Below the pieces are notes generated by a model. It ran no database searches. It worked only from the letters and a program-made list of their open reading frames with translations, and had not been told where the DNA came from. From Comamonas sp. B21-038 (GTDB lineage: Bacteria > Pseudomonadota > Gammaproteobacteria > Burkholderiales > Burkholderiaceae_C): DNA of 64,000 nucleotides. The stretch is from contig NZ_CP092462.1 in NCBI RefSeq assembly GCF_022387135.1, positions 248,001-312,000 on the forward strand. The letters are read 5' to 3'. Below, in pieces: positions 8,502 through 19,642 of the stretch; position 1 is the stretch's first letter; the number at the start of each line of letters is the position of its first letter. Made by a program: the position numbers and the translations under genes.

Positions 8502-9476
8502 ATGAAGCACATTGCACACGCCTGCCTGGCAGCCGTCGCCGGGCTGGCGCTGACTGCTGCCGCCCAGGCCCAGCAACCTTTTCCGACCAAGCCGGTGCGC
8601 GTGGTCATCGGCTTTCCCGCAGGCGGTCCGCTGGACCAGCATGCCCGCTTGTTGACCGACAAGCTCCAGGGCGTGCTGGGCCAGCCGATCATCGTCGACT
8701 ACAAACCCGGTGCCGGTGGCGCGGTGGGCGCGCAGGATGTCATGAAAGCGCCGCCCGATGGCTACACGCTGATGCTGGCCAATACCGGGGTGATGGTGAT
8801 CAACCCCGCGCTCTACCCCAAGCTGCCCTACAGCACCTTGCGCGATTTCACGCCGGTAGCGCGCACGGCCATGCAGCCCCTGGCCTTGCTGGTCAACAAC
8901 AAGGTACCGGCCAAGAACCTGCAGGAGTTCATCGCCTACGCCAAAGCCAACCCGGGCAAGGTCAACTTTGGCTCGGCCGGCAATGGCGGCATCAGCCACC
9001 TGGTGCCCGAGATGTTCAAGAGTGCGACCGGGCTGGACCTGGTGCACATTCCCTACAAGGGCAGTGCGCCGGCCTTTACCGATCTGGTGGGTGGCCAGGT
9101 GCAGTTCATGGCCGAGAGCATTCCGCAGGCTGCCGCCTACCACAAGCAGGGCAAGGTGCGTGCGCTGGCCGTCACCAGCAAGGAGCGCAACCCGGCGCTG
9201 CCCGAGGTGCCCACCGCCATTGAAAGCGGGCTCAAGGGCTTCGAGGTCGTGGGCTTCTATGGCTTTCTCGCGCCCGCCGGAACGCCCAAGGATGTGGTGG
9301 ACAAGCTCAGCGCCGCGTTTGGCCAGGTGATGCAGATGCCCGATGTGCGAGGCCGCATGGTGGAGCAGGGCGCTGACCCGGCCTTTCTCGGTGCCGAGGC
9401 CTTCCAGCAGTTCCTGGCGGCGGAGACGCCACGCTGGGCCGACGCGGTGAAGGCCTCGGGCACCAAGATGGACTGA
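8502..9476 (+). CDS. Tripartite tricarboxylate transporter-type substrate-binding protein (Bug/TctC family)
   Basis: 324 residues with a signal peptide (MKHIAHACLAAVAGLALTAA, cut near AQA-QQ) and the Bug signatures FPTKPVRVVIGFPAGGPLD, VDYKPGAGG and a PYKGSAPAFTDL stretch. Such periplasmic proteins bind small carboxylates or related solutes. Bug genes are very numerous in Comamonadaceae and often lie away from a TctAB membrane pair, as here, so the ligand cannot be predicted. The ATG at 8502 is preceded by GGAG at 8491-8494 and gives the signal peptide. A two-way terminator follows. Confidence 0.9.
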   Translation: MKHIAHACLAAVAGLALTAAAQAQQPFPTKPVRVVIGFPAGGPLDQHARLLTDKLQGVLGQPIIVDYKPGAGGAVGAQDVMKAPPDGYTLMLANTGVMVINPALYPKLPYSTLRDFTPVARTAMQPLALLVNNKVPAKNLQEFIAYAKANPGKVNFGSAGNGGISHLVPEMFKSATGLDLVHIPYKGSAPAFTDLVGGQVQFMAESIPQAAAYHKQGKVRALAVTSKERNPALPEVPTAIESGLKGFEVVGFYGFLAPAGTPKDVVDKLSAAFGQVMQMPDVRGRMVEQGADPAFLGAEAFQQFLAAETPRWADAVKASGTKMD

Positions 9477-9492
9477 GGCGCAGCGCGCACCC

Positions 9493-9519
9493 AAAAAAGC
9501 CCGGTATGGCCGGGCTTTT
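9493..9519. terminator. Bidirectional terminator between the Bug gene and ugpQ
   Basis: A GCCCGG/CCGGGC stem with a five-base loop, flanked by six A on the left and four T on the right, can stop transcription from both the plus-strand Bug gene and the minus-strand ugp operon. Confidence 0.8.
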
Positions 9520-9557
9520 GTCTGGCGGTCAGCCAAGGCACGACTGGCGCGATGGCA

Positions 9558-10331
9558 TTACAGCAGCGGGCCATCCTGGGCCGGGCTGAATAGATCGACC
9601 CGGTCGGTGATGATGCCGTCGGTGCCCAGATCGATCAGGCGCTGGGCGGCCCATTCGTCGTTGACGGTGTAGCTGCTGCAGCGCAGGCCTGCGGCATGGA
9701 CCTTGGCCACCAAGGCGGCATCCCAGAGCGCATGGTTGAGCACCAGCGCCTGGCAGCCCAGCTCCAGCGCCAGCTGCAGCTCAGTGTCGCCGCTGCCATC
9801 GGCCAGCTTGTCCACCAGCAGGCCGCGCGGGATATGCGCTGCCACTTCGCGGGCGCCGCGCAGCGAATCAGCCTTGAACGAGGTGAACAGCGGCGGCACC
9901 ACGTTTTGCGGCCAGATGCGGTTCATCAGCGCGCCAGTGGCGCGGCCGGTCTCCAGCTCCTGGCCGGGCGTGGGCTTGATCTCGACATTGAGGTAGAGGT
10001 GGTTGGCCAGGCACCAGCGGGCGAGCGCTTCCAGGGTGGGCAGGTTTTCGCCCGCATGGCTGCGGGAGTGCCAGCTGCCGGCATCGAGCTGGGCCAGCTC
10101 GCCCATGCTCAGATCGCTGCCGGTGCCCTGGGCATTGGTGGTGCGCTTCAGGTCTGCATCGTGCATCAGAAACAGCACGCCATCGCGGCTGAGCTTGGCA
10201 TCGCATTCGAACATGCGGTAGCCATGTGCCGCGCCCAGGCGGAAGGCGCTCATGGTGTTTTCGGGCGCCAGTTTGCCTGCGCCGCGGTGGGCCACCCAGC
10301 GTGGATAGGGCCAGTTGCTAGAAAGCGTCAT
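9558..10331 (-). CDS. ugpQ: Glycerophosphodiester phosphodiesterase
   Basis: 257 residues, no signal peptide, so cytoplasmic. It splits glycerophosphodiesters into sn-glycerol-3-phosphate and an alcohol. GDPD motifs are clear: VAHRGAGKLAPENT at the N-terminus with the catalytic His and Glu, then FECDAKLSRDG and FLMHDADLKRTTN with the second catalytic His. It is the last gene of the ugpB-A-E-C-Q order, identical to the E. coli operon, and would process imported deacylated phospholipid. A hairpin terminator lies between ugpC and this gene, so its level may be lower than that of the transporter. Confidence 0.94.
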   Translation of the reverse strand: MTLSSNWPYPRWVAHRGAGKLAPENTMSAFRLGAAHGYRMFECDAKLSRDGVLFLMHDADLKRTTNAQGTGSDLSMGELAQLDAGSWHSRSHAGENLPTLEALARWCLANHLYLNVEIKPTPGQELETGRATGALMNRIWPQNVVPPLFTSFKADSLRGAREVAAHIPRGLLVDKLADGSGDTELQLALELGCQALVLNHALWDAALVAKVHAAGLRCSSYTVNDEWAAQRLIDLGTDGIITDRVDLFSPAQDGPLL

Positions 10332-10345
10332 ATCAGTCTCGATGA

Positions 10346-10384
10346 GAAAAAAGAAAAGCGCCACAAGTGCTGCACTTGGGCGCT
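10346..10384 (-). terminator. Hairpin terminator/attenuator between ugpC and ugpQ
   Basis: On the minus strand an AGCGCC + CAAGTG stem with its complement and a three-base loop is followed by TTTTCTTTTTTC. It sits just before the ugpQ start, so it may let only part of the transcripts reach ugpQ. Confidence 0.75.
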
Positions 10385-10446
10385 GGGGTTCAAGGGCTCA
10401 GCTCAGGAGCCAAGGCGCGGCAGGGGTGCACATCGCCTTGCCGCGC

Positions 10447-11454
<1,008 letters not shown>

Positions 11455-11508
11455 ATGAAGGTTTCGTTGTATCGGTCAAAGATGGTGGAGGGACAAGATG
11501 GCGAGGGG

Positions 11509-12357
11509 TTACTTTTCGGTATCCACCAGACCTTTGACAAACCACTTTTGCATCAGCATCACCACCAGGGTCGGTGGCAGCATCGCCAGGATGGCCGTGG
11601 CCATCACGATATTCCAGTCCACAGCGGCTTCGCCGCCTGCCAGCATGCGCTTGATGCCGATCACCACGGGGTACATGTCTTCCGAGGTGGTCATCAGCAA
11701 GGGCCAGAGGTACTGGTTCCAGCCGTAGATGAACTGGATCACGAACAGCGCAGCGATCGAGGTGCGCGACAGCGGCACCAGGATGTCCTTGAAAAAGCGC
11801 ATCGCGCCGGCGCCGTCGATGCGTGCCGCTTCCACCAGCTCATCGGGTACCGTCAGGAAGAACTGGCGGAACAGGAAGGTAGCGGTGGCCGAGGCGATCA
11901 GCGGCAGGGTCAGGCCGGCGTAGCTGTTGAGCAGGCCCAGTTCGGCCACGACCTTGTAGGTGGGCAGAATCCGCACTTCGACGGGCAGCATCAGGGTGAG
12001 GAAAATCGCCCAGAAGCAGATCATCTTGAAGGGGAAGCGGAAGTAGACAATCGCAAAGGCCGACAGCAGCGAGATGGCGATCTTGCCGACGGTGATGATC
12101 ATCGCCACCCAGAAGCTCACCCACATCATTTGCATCACATTGGTGTTGGAGCCCAGCTTGCCGGAGCCAAACAGTGCGGCCTGGTAGTTTTCCCAAAGGT
12201 GGGCGCCAGGCAGCAGCGGCATGGGGGACTGCACGATCGCATCGGCCGTGTGGGTCGATGCGATGAAAGCCAGGTACAGCGGGAAGGCCACAATCGCCAC
12301 GCCGAGCACCAGCACGGCGTGCGAGAAGAAATTGAGCCAGGGATTGCGGTCAACCAT
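11509..12357 (-). CDS. ugpE: sn-glycerol-3-phosphate ABC importer, permease subunit UgpE
   Basis: 282 residues with six membrane helices and the cytoplasmic EAA loop (ELVEAARIDGAGAMRFF) that docks on the ATPase UgpC. It pairs with UgpA, whose stop lies only two bases upstream. The MetI-like fold and length are typical of the second permease of carbohydrate-type ABC importers. Confidence 0.95.
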   Translation of the reverse strand: MVDRNPWLNFFSHAVLVLGVAIVAFPLYLAFIASTHTADAIVQSPMPLLPGAHLWENYQAALFGSGKLGSNTNVMQMMWVSFWVAMIITVGKIAISLLSAFAIVYFRFPFKMICFWAIFLTLMLPVEVRILPTYKVVAELGLLNSYAGLTLPLIASATATFLFRQFFLTVPDELVEAARIDGAGAMRFFKDILVPLSRTSIAALFVIQFIYGWNQYLWPLLMTTSEDMYPVVIGIKRMLAGGEAAVDWNIVMATAILAMLPPTLVVMLMQKWFVKGLVDTEK

Positions 12358-12359
12358 GA

Positions 12360-13241
12360 TCAGTACTGCACTTTCTTTTCAACATAGCGGAACTGAACCA
12401 CGGTCAGCACGATGACGATCAGCATCAGCACGACGGACTGCGCTGCCGAGCCGCCCAGATCCAGCGCCTTGAAGCCGTCCTGGTAGACCTTGTAGACCAG
12501 GATCGAGGTCGATTGGCCGGGGCCGCCCTGCGTTGCGGCATCGATGATGCCGAAGGTGTCGAAGAACGCGTAGACGATGTTGATCACCAGCAGGAAGAAG
12601 GTGGTCGGCGACAGCAGCGGCAGCTGGATGTTCCAGAAACGGCGCCAGGGTCCGGCACCGTCGATGGATGCGGCTTCAATCAGTGCCTTGGGGATGGACT
12701 GCAGGCCCGCGAGGAAGAACAGGAAGTTGTAGGAAATCTGCTTCCACACCGAGGCCATGACGATCAGCGCCATCGCCTGGTTGTCATTCATCATGTGGTT
12801 CCAGTTGTAGCCCAGCTTGCCCAGGTAGTAGGTGACCACGCCAATGGAGGGCGAGAACAGAAACACCCACAGCACGCCGGCAATGACGGGCGCGACGGCA
12901 TAGGGGACGATCAGCAAGGTCTTGTAGACCATCGCAAAGCGCACGATGCGGTCTGCAAAGATGGCCAGCACCAGCGAGATGGCAATGCCAGCACCTGCGA
13001 CCAGCACCGAGAACATGGCGGTGCGCTTGAAGGAATTCAGATAGGTGGGATCGGAGAACAGGTTACGGAAGTTATCCAGCCCGACCCATTCAGTGCTCAT
13101 GCCGAAGGCGTCTTCCATCTGGAAGGACTGCAGCACAGCCTGGCCAGCGGGCCAGAAAAAGAAAATGCCAATGATCAGCAACTGCGGTGCAATCAACACC
13201 CAGGGCAGCCATTTAGAGCGGAAAAGTACGCGTTTTTCCAT
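12360..13241 (-). CDS. ugpA: sn-glycerol-3-phosphate ABC importer, permease subunit UgpA
   Basis: 293 residues from the ATG giving [20 protein letters not shown]. Six membrane helices and an EAA loop ([17 protein letters not shown]) show the MetI-type permease. An in-frame ATG 18 bases further upstream would overlap the T-run of the preceding terminator, so the inner start is preferred; neither has a strong Shine-Dalgarno. It is separated from ugpB by a hairpin terminator and from ugpE by two bases. Confidence 0.94.
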   Translation of the reverse strand: MEKRVLFRSKWLPWVLIAPQLLIIGIFFFWPAGQAVLQSFQMEDAFGMSTEWVGLDNFRNLFSDPTYLNSFKRTAMFSVLVAGAGIAISLVLAIFADRIVRFAMVYKTLLIVPYAVAPVIAGVLWVFLFSPSIGVVTYYLGKLGYNWNHMMNDNQAMALIVMASVWKQISYNFLFFLAGLQSIPKALIEAASIDGAGPWRRFWNIQLPLLSPTTFFLLVINIVYAFFDTFGIIDAATQGGPGQSTSILVYKVYQDGFKALDLGGSAAQSVVLMLIVIVLTVVQFRYVEKKVQY

Positions 13242-13257
13242 GATGGAGCTTAAAAAC

Positions 13258-13290
13258 AAAAAAACCGCCGGGGCTGCAGGCAGCCGCCGG
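13258..13290 (-). terminator. Hairpin terminator/attenuator between ugpB and ugpA
   Basis: A GC-rich stem (GGCTG/CAGCC plus further GC pairs) is followed by seven T on the minus strand, 16 bases before ugpA. Such partial stops after the binding-protein gene give more binding protein than permease. Confidence 0.75.
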
Positions 13291-13351
13291 GCGATGGTTC
13301 ATCGACTGCGCCAGCCCCACGCGTGCGGGGTTGGCGCCTGTGATGAAAGGA

Positions 13352-14668
13352 TTAAGGCTTGTACGACTTTTCGAAGCGAGCCAGCAGTTCGTTGCCGCGG
13401 GACACGATGGCGTCCAGGGCTTCCTTGCCGGTCTTCTTGCCAGCCCAGACCTGTTCGAGTTCTTCGTCCTCGATGGTGCGAATCTGTACGTAGTTGCCCA
13501 GACGGATACCACGCGAGTTGTCAGTGACCTTGCGGATCATCTGCGTCACGGCGGTGTCGGTGCCAGGGTTCTTTTGGTAGAAGCCGGACTTCTCGGTCAG
13601 CTCATAGGCAGCCATCGTCACAGGCAGGTAGCCGGTGCGCTGGTGCGAAGCGGCCTGCACCTTGGTTTGCGACAGGAACTCGAAGAACTTGGCCACGCCC
13701 TTGTATTCTTCCGACTTCTTGCCAGCCATCACCCACAGCGATGCGCCACCGATCACGGTGTTCTGCGGCGCGCCCTTGACGTCAGGGTAGTAAGGCAGCG
13801 CAGCCAGGCCGTAGGCGAACTTGGCGTTCTTGGCCACGTCGCCGTAGAAACCGGACGAGGTCTGGATCATCGCGCATTCACCGGCGGTGAAGGACGCCTG
13901 GGCGGTGGAAGCACGGCCCTTGTAGACGAACTCACCGGCCTTGGCCGCAGCAGCCAGGTTGTCGATGTGCTTGACGTGCAGCGGCGAGTTGAGCTTGAGG
14001 CGGGCCTTGTAGCCGTTGGCCGAGAGGCCGTTGTGCTCGGTCGCGAACTCGACGTTGTGCCAGGTGGAGAAGGACTCCAGCTGGGTCCAGCCTTGCCATG
14101 CCAGGGTCATCGGGCAGCTGTGGCCGCTCTCCTTGAGCTTCTTGGCCGCAGCGAACACTTCAGGCCAGGTGGTGGGCGCCTTTTCCGCGTCCAGGCCTGC
14201 CTTCTTGAAGGCGTCCTTGTTGTAATAGAAGATGGTTGTCGAGCTGTTGAACGGGAAGCTCAGCATCTGGCCGTTGGGCGCGGTGTAGTAACCGGCCACG
14301 GCGGGGATGTAGGCCTTGGGGTCGAAGGACACGCCGGCGTCCGACATCACCTTGCCCACGGGCACGGTGGCACCCTTGGAAGCCATCATCGTGGCGGTGC
14401 CCACTTCAAACACTTGCAGGATGTGGGGCGCATTGCCCGAGCGGAAAGCCGCGATCGCTGCAGTCATCGACTCGTCGTACACACCCTTGAAGGTGGGCAC
14501 AACCTTGTATTCCTTCTGGCTCTCGTTGAACTCCTTGGCCAGGTCGTTGACCCATTCGTTGTTCACGGCGGTCATGGAGTGCCACCATTGGATCTCGGTG
14601 ACGGCATGGGCGGACAGGCTGGTAGTGGCTGCAATACCGGCAGCGATGACCAAACGCTTGAAATGCAT
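13352..14668 (-). CDS. ugpB: Periplasmic sn-glycerol-3-phosphate-binding protein
   Basis: 438 residues with a Sec signal peptide (MHFKRLVIAAGIAATTSLSA). The mature start VTEIQWWHSMTAVNNEWVNDL and the segment PHILQVFEVGTATMM are characteristic of UgpB, the periplasmic receptor for glycerol-3-phosphate and glycerophosphodiesters. Length matches E. coli UgpB (438). It is the first gene of the operon, with AGGAG seven bases before the ATG and a candidate Pho box further upstream. Confidence 0.96.
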   Translation of the reverse strand: MHFKRLVIAAGIAATTSLSAHAVTEIQWWHSMTAVNNEWVNDLAKEFNESQKEYKVVPTFKGVYDESMTAAIAAFRSGNAPHILQVFEVGTATMMASKGATVPVGKVMSDAGVSFDPKAYIPAVAGYYTAPNGQMLSFPFNSSTTIFYYNKDAFKKAGLDAEKAPTTWPEVFAAAKKLKESGHSCPMTLAWQGWTQLESFSTWHNVEFATEHNGLSANGYKARLKLNSPLHVKHIDNLAAAAKAGEFVYKGRASTAQASFTAGECAMIQTSSGFYGDVAKNAKFAYGLAALPYYPDVKGAPQNTVIGGASLWVMAGKKSEEYKGVAKFFEFLSQTKVQAASHQRTGYLPVTMAAYELTEKSGFYQKNPGTDTAVTQMIRKVTDNSRGIRLGNYVQIRTIEDEELEQVWAGKKTGKEALDAIVSRGNELLARFEKSYKP

Positions 14669-14721
14669 GAATGCTCCTAGGGGTTTATAAAACGCTCAAA
14701 AACGAATCGTATGTGGCGTTT

Positions 14722-14739
14722 GTGAATGTTCTGTGACGT
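14722..14739 (-). promoter_or_regulatory. Candidate Pho box for the ugp operon
   Basis: Read on the minus strand it is ACGTCAC-AGAA-CATTCAC: two seven-base direct repeats with a four-base AT-rich spacer, the architecture of the PhoB site (CTGTCAT-n4-CTGTCAT). Ten bases downstream is TACGAT, a fair -10 box, as in PhoB-activated promoters that lack a -35. The repeats match the consensus only in part. Known biology: ugp is PhoB-controlled in E. coli. Confidence 0.45.
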
Positions 14740-15168
14740 TGTGGCATATCCGCTGGTTTTAGGCAACTGGGGAAAGCCAGCGCCCGTCCGTACAGCGTCA
14801 ACAAATACAAGGCGTTACGATTGTAGTTCAGCCGCCATTCGTAATCGAGAGAAAAGTGTAACCTTAGGGCTTTAGCGGCGGCCCGGGTTTGGGGTTGTCA
14901 CATGGGGCTGTCAAACAGTTGTGGTAAGGGAAGCCGCCTGGCTCGAAATGCTCAATTTCGATCAAATAAGAAAAAATAGGAAAAGGGCGCGGTGCCGGAG
15001 GCCGAGGCTGGCGCAGGGCGGGGCTGGCCGATGGCGCAGGGCAAAGTCAGACTGCGGCGTACCATGTTTTAGAAGGGCCAGCCATGCGTGCAAGCCCTGT
15101 GTCATAAAATCGGTGGCCCCACTGCTTACCCATATAAGGGAGCGCCCGCTCCCATACAGGTCCCACAC
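14740..15168. other. Intergenic region between ugpB and the giant oxidoreductase gene
   Basis: Together with 14669-14739 this is a 500-base divergent promoter region. Past the Pho box I see AT-richer stretches near 14800-14870 and 14940-14985, which may carry a promoter for the rightward gene, and a GGGAGC/GCTCCC inverted repeat at about 15138-15153, shortly before its start. No gene is supported. Confidence 0.5.
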
Positions 15169-18100
15169 ATGAACGCACCGATTGCGCTGGCAAGCTTGCA
15201 AGCACAGGTTGACGGGCCCGCCCGTCTCCGCGAGATCCCCTACAACTACACCTCGTTCTCCGACCGCGAAATCGTGATTCGCCTGCTGGGCTCGCAGGCC
15301 TGGGATCTGTTGGACCAGCTGCGCCAAGAGCGCAAGACGGGCCGCTCGGCCCGCATGCTCTACGAGGTGATGGGTGATATCTGGGTCGTGCAGCGCAATC
15401 CCTACCTGCAAGACGACCTGCTGCACAACCCCGGCCGCCGCAAGCAGCTGGTGGAAGCGCTGGAGCACCGCCTGGCCGAGGTGCAAAAGCGCCGCGCGCC
15501 CGCTGAGGACCCGGCGCGCGATGCCTTGGTGGGGCAGCTGATTGCAGCAGCGCAGGTGGCGGTGTCCGAGTTCGACACCACGTTGCAGGAGGCCACCGAG
15601 CTGCGCCGCAAGGTGCTGCGCACCTTCAAGCCGCTGACCGCGAAGGACAATGTCAAGTTTGACGGCCTCTCGCGCGTGAGCCATGTGACCGACGCGACCG
15701 ACTGGCGCGTCGAGTACCCGTTCGTCGTGTTGACGCCCGACACGGAGGAAGAAATGGCCGTGCTGGTCAAGGCCTGTATCGACCTGGGGCTGACCATCGT
15801 GCCCCGCGGAGGTGGCACCGGCTACACCGGCGGCGCCATTCCGCTGAGCTGGCGCAGTGCCGTCATCAACACCGAGAAGTTGGAGAAGATGTCCGAGGTG
15901 GAGATGGTGTCGCTGCCGGGCATCGACCACCCGGTGCCCACCGTCTGGTCGCAGGCCGGTGTCGTTACCCAGCGCGTGGCCGATGCTGCCGAGCGCGGTG
16001 GTTTTGTGTTTGCGGTCGATCCGACCTCGATCGAGGCCTCGTGCATCGGCGGCAACATCGCGATGAATGCTGGCGGCAAGAAGGCTGTGCTCTGGGGCAC
16101 GGCGCTGGACAACCTGGCCAGCTGGCGCATGGTCACGCCCGATGCGCAGTGGCTGGAAGTCACGCGCCTGGACCACAACCTGGGCAAGATCCACGATGCC
16201 GAGATGGCCAGCTTCGAGCTGAAATACCTGGAGGCTGACGGCAAGACCCTGGTGCGCACCGAGCGCCTGGACATCCCCGGCTACAAGTTCCGCAAGGAAG
16301 GCCTGGGCAAGGATGTGACCGACAAGTTCCTCTCGGGCCTGCCGGGCATCCAGAAAGAGGGCTGTGACGGCCTGATCACCAGCGCGCGCTGGGTCGTGCA
16401 CCGCATGCCGTCGCACACCCGCACCGTCTGCCTGGAGTTCTTTGGCAATGCCAAGGATGCCGTGCCCTCGATCGTCGAGATCAAGGACTATATGTTTGGC
16501 GAGCAAAAGCGCTGCGGCGTGTTGCTGGCCGGGCTGGAGCATCTGGATGACCGCTACCTGAAGGCAGTGGGCTATGCCACCAAGAGCAAGAAACATGGCG
16601 GCCTGCCCAAGATGGTGCTGTTTGGCGACATCGTTGGCGACAACCCCGATGAGGTGGCGCGCGTGACCAGTGAAGTGGTGCGCATTGCCAACTCGCGCAG
16701 CGGTGAAGGCTTTATTGCCATCAGCCCCGAGGCCCGCAAGAAATTCTGGCTGGACCGCAAGCGCACGGCGGCCATCAGCCGCCATACCAACGCCTTCAAG
16801 ATCAATGAAGACGTGGTGATTCCGCTGCCCCGCATGGCCGAGTACACCGACGGCATCGAACGCATCAACATCGAGCTGTCGCTGAACAACAAGATCAAGC
16901 TGTGCGATGCACTGCACGACTTTTTTGCCAAGGGCAAGCTGCCGCTGGGCAAGCAGGATGATGCCAACGACATCCCGTCCGCCGAGCTGCTGGAAGACCG
17001 CGTAGCCCAGGCGCTGGTGCTGCTGACTGAAGTGCGCGGCCGCTGGCAGGCATGGCTCGATGGCGTGGCCGAGAATTTCCGCCAGCTGCAGGACCACAGC
17101 CTGCGCGCCAGCTGGAAGAGCGATCTGCGCGCGCCGCTGGCCGCCATCTTTGCCGGCTCGGCCTACCAGCCGATCATGGACGAGGTCATTGCCATCCACC
17201 AGCGCGTGCTCAAGGGCCGCGTGTTTGTGGCACTGCACATGCACGCCGGCGACGGCAATGTGCACACCAACCTGCCGGTCAACAGCGATGACTACGAAAT
17301 GCTGACCACCGCGCATGCCGCAGTGGCCCGCATCATGGCGCTGGCGCGCAGCCTCGATGGCGTGATCTCCGGCGAGCACGGCATCGGTATCACCAAGCTG
17401 GAGTTCTTGAGCGACGACGAGCTGCGCCCCTTTGCCGAGTACAAGGCCAAGATCGACCCGCACGGCCACTTCAACAAGGGCAAGCTGCTGCGCCCCGAAG
17501 AGCGCCGCCTGCTGCTGGAGCAGACCTATGCCGGCGACAAATCGCGCAAGTCGCTGATGTATGCCGATCTGACCAATGCCTACACGCCATCGTTCGGACT
17601 GATGGGGCATGAGTCGCTGATCATGCAGCAAAGCCATATCGGCGCGATTGCCGATTCGGTCAAGGACTGCCTGCGCTGCGGCAAGTGCAAGCCGGTCTGC
17701 GCCACCCATGTGCCGCGCGCCAACCTGCTCTACAGCCCGCGCAACAAGATTCTGGCGACGTCGCTGCTGGTCGAGGCCTTCCTGTATGAAGAGCAGACGC
17801 GCCGTGGCGTGTCGATCCGCCACTGGCAGGAGTTCGAGGACGTCTCGGACCACTGCACCGTCTGCCACAAGTGCGCCACGCCTTGCCCGGTCAAGATCGA
17901 CTTTGGCGATGTGACGATGAACATGCGCAACCTGCTGCGCCAGATGGGCAAGAAGAGCTTCCGTCCGGGCAACAAGGTGGCCATGGCCATGCTCAACGCG
18001 ACCAACCCCGACACCATCAAGCTGCTGCGCAAGACCATGGTGGGCGTGGGCTTCAAGGCCCAGCGCCTGGCGGTCGATGTGCTCAAGGGTTTTGGCAAGC

Positions 18101-19080
18101 GCCAGACCGCGCACCCGCCTGCCAGCGTCGGCACCGCGCCGCTCAAGGAGCAGGTGATCCACTTCGTCAACAAGAAGTTGCCCGGTGGCCTGCCCAAGCA
18201 GACGGCGCGCGCGCTGCTCGATATCGAGAACAAGGACTACGTACCCATCATCCGGGACCCGAAGACCACCACCTCCGAGACCGAGGCGGTGTTCTATTTC
18301 CCGGGATGCGGCTCCGAGCGCCTGTTCAGCCAGGTGGGCCTGGCCACGCAGGCCATGCTCTGGCATGCCGGCGTGCAGACCGTGCTGCCACCGGGCTACC
18401 TGTGCTGCGGTTATCCCCAGCGCGGTTCGGGCCAGTTCGACAAGGCCGAGAAGATGATCACCGACAACCGGGTGCTCTTCCACCGTGTGGCCACCACCTT
18501 GAACTACCTGGACATCAAGACCGTGGTGGTGAGCTGCGGCACCTGCTACGACCAGCTGCAGGGCTACCAGTTCGACAAGATCTTCCCCGGCTGCCGCATC
18601 ATCGACATCCATGAATACCTGCTGGAAAAGGGTGTGACCTTGCAGGGCAAGAGCTCCTACCTGTACCACGACCCCTGCCACACGCCGATGAAGCAGCAGG
18701 ACCCGATGAAGACCGTCAAGGCGCTGGTGGGTGACAACGTGCTCAAGAGCGAGCGCTGCTGCGGCGAATCGGGCACCTTGGGTGTGACCCGTCCCGATAT
18801 CTCGACGCAGATCCGCTTTCGCAAGACCGAAGAAATCCGCAAGGGCGAAGCGCAACTGCGCGAGTCCGGCCAGGTGGAGGCCAAGGAGAACGTCAAGATC
18901 CTGACCAGCTGCCCGAGCTGCCTGCAGGGCCTGAACCGCTACCAGGGTGACCTGCAAAACGGGCTGCTCGAAGCCGATTACATCGTCGTCGAGATGGCGC
19001 GCGAGATTCTGGGCGACAACTGGATGCCCGACTATGTGCAACGCGCCAACAACGGTGGCATCGAGCGGGTGCTGGTATGA
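15169..19080 (+). CDS. Giant FAD- and Fe-S-dependent oxidoreductase (DUF3683 + FAD_binding_4 + 4Fe-4S + CCG domains)
   Basis: 1303 residues. The N-terminal about 190 residues are the DUF3683 part. An FAD-binding PCMH domain follows with [11 protein letters not shown] near residue 214 and an FAD-oxidase C-terminal domain with [11 protein letters not shown] and [10 protein letters not shown]. Two Fe-S cysteine clusters come next, [11 protein letters not shown] (C834 on) and [11 protein letters not shown] (C896 on). The end carries CCG-type cysteine motifs of heterodisulfide reductase/GlcF style ([13 protein letters not shown] near 1079, [20 protein letters not shown]). In effect a GlcD-like dehydrogenase and a GlcF-like electron-transfer unit are fused, as in 2-hydroxyacid dehydrogenases. 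The substrate is not shown. ATG 15169 gives the usual N-terminus. It overlaps the HIT gene by four bases. Confidence 0.9.
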   Translation: MNAPIALASLQAQVDGPARLREIPYNYTSFSDREIVIRLLGSQAWDLLDQLRQERKTGRSARMLYEVMGDIWVVQRNPYLQDDLLHNPGRRKQLVEALEHRLAEVQKRRAPAEDPARDALVGQLIAAAQVAVSEFDTTLQEATELRRKVLRTFKPLTAKDNVKFDGLSRVSHVTDATDWRVEYPFVVLTPDTEEEMAVLVKACIDLGLTIVPRGGGTGYTGGAIPLSWRSAVINTEKLEKMSEVEMVSLPGIDHPVPTVWSQAGVVTQRVADAAERGGFVFAVDPTSIEASCIGGNIAMNAGGKKAVLWGTALDNLASWRMVTPDAQWLEVTRLDHNLGKIHDAEMASFELKYLEADGKTLVRTERLDIPGYKFRKEGLGKDVTDKFLSGLPGIQKEGCDGLITSARWVVHRMPSHTRTVCLEFFGNAKDAVPSIVEIKDYMFGEQKRCGVLLAGLEHLDDRYLKAVGYATKSKKHGGLPKMVLFGDIVGDNPDEVARVTSEVVRIANSRSGEGFIAISPEARKKFWLDRKRTAAISRHTNAFKINEDVVIPLPRMAEYTDGIERINIELSLNNKIKLCDALHDFFAKGKLPLGKQDDANDIPSAELLEDRVAQALVLLTEVRGRWQAWLDGVAENFRQLQDHSLRASWKSDLRAPLAAIFAGSAYQPIMDEVIAIHQRVLKGRVFVALHMHAGDGNVHTNLPVNSDDYEMLTTAHAAVARIMALARSLDGVISGEHGIGITKLEFLSDDELRPFAEYKAKIDPHGHFNKGKLLRPEERRLLLEQTYAGDKSRKSLMYADLTNAYTPSFGLMGHESLIMQQSHIGAIADSVKDCLRCGKCKPVCATHVPRANLLYSPRNKILATSLLVEAFLYEEQTRRGVSIRHWQEFEDVSDHCTVCHKCATPCPVKIDFGDVTMNMRNLLRQMGKKSFRPGNKVAMAMLNATNPDTIKLLRKTMVGVGFKAQRLAVDVLKGFGKRQTAHPPASVGTAPLKEQVIHFVNKKLPGGLPKQTARALLDIENKDYVPIIRDPKTTTSETEAVFYFPGCGSERLFSQVGLATQAMLWHAGVQTVLPPGYLCCGYPQRGSGQFDKAEKMITDNRVLFHRVATTLNYLDIKTVVVSCGTCYDQLQGYQFDKIFPGCRIIDIHEYLLEKGVTLQGKSSYLYHDPCHTPMKQQDPMKTVKALVGDNVLKSERCCGESGTLGVTRPDISTQIRFRKTEEIRKGEAQLRESGQVEAKENVKILTSCPSCLQGLNRYQGDLQNGLLEADYIVVEMAREILGDNWMPDYVQRANNGGIERVLV

Positions 19081-19550
19081 CGCATCCTGCGATCGAACCG
19101 AACCCCGGCTGCCCGCTGTGCGATGGTGCAGGCGGCCGTCTGGTGTGGCAGGGCGCTCGTGCGGGCGGTGCCTTGCGTGTCATCCATGCGGAAGAAGCGG
19201 GTTTTCCTGCTTTCTACCGGGTGGTCTGGGCTGCACATGTGGCAGAGTTCTCCGATCTGCCCGACGCGCAGCGCCAATGGTGCATGGATGCTGTGGTGGC
19301 TGTGGAGCTGGCATTGCGTGCAATGACCCCCGCGCCGCGCAAGATCAATGTGGCTGCGCTGGGCAATATGGTGCCGCATCTGCATTGGCATGTGATTGCT
19401 CGCTACAGCGGCGACAGCCACTTTCCGGGCTCGGTATGGGCTGCGGCGCAACGTGAGCGCAACGCTGCACTGGAAGCTGAGCTGACCGCGCAGCTGCCAG
19501 CCGCCGAGGCGCGCATGGTGGCTGCGCTAGAGCGCCTCGTTGCGGCATAA
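19077..19550 (+). CDS. HIT family protein
   Basis: 157 residues. The histidine-triad motif HLHWHV is present near residue 100, preceded by [16 protein letters not shown] proteins hydrolyse or transfer nucleotides at alpha-phosphates. The N-terminal CPLCDGAGG resembles the Cys pair seen in some HIT proteins. It starts inside the stop of the upstream oxidoreductase (ATGA overlap), so translation is probably coupled. The specific substrate is unknown. Confidence 0.9.
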   Translation: MTHPAIEPNPGCPLCDGAGGRLVWQGARAGGALRVIHAEEAGFPAFYRVVWAAHVAEFSDLPDAQRQWCMDAVVAVELALRAMTPAPRKINVAALGNMVPHLHWHVIARYSGDSHFPGSVWAAAQRERNAALEAELTAQLPAAEARMVAALERLVAA

Positions 19551-19551
19551 T

Positions 19552-19593
19552 TGCTATTGTTTTTGATAGCATTGCGCACGCCAGTTGTGCGTA
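19552..19593. repeat. GCTAT...ATAGC tandem-hairpin intergenic element, copy 1
   Basis: TGCTAT-n8-ATAGCA is followed at once by a second dyad, TGCGCAC-n7-GTGCGTA (one mismatch). It lies right after the HIT stop. Two other intergenic sites in the window (20120 and 31085) share the GCTAT/ATAGC core. Confidence 0.5.
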
Positions 19594-19642
19594 ATGAGCT
19601 GTTTTATCCGCAGTGTGCGCTGCGGGGTTGTAAAGGAATCCC

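Noticed and set aside
14962..19041. Very long minus-strand open frame (about 1359 codons) opposite the giant oxidoreductase
   Set aside because: It is the antisense shadow of a strongly supported gene. Its His/Gln/Ala/Leu/Val-rich sequence without motifs is what the complement of GC-rich codons gives.
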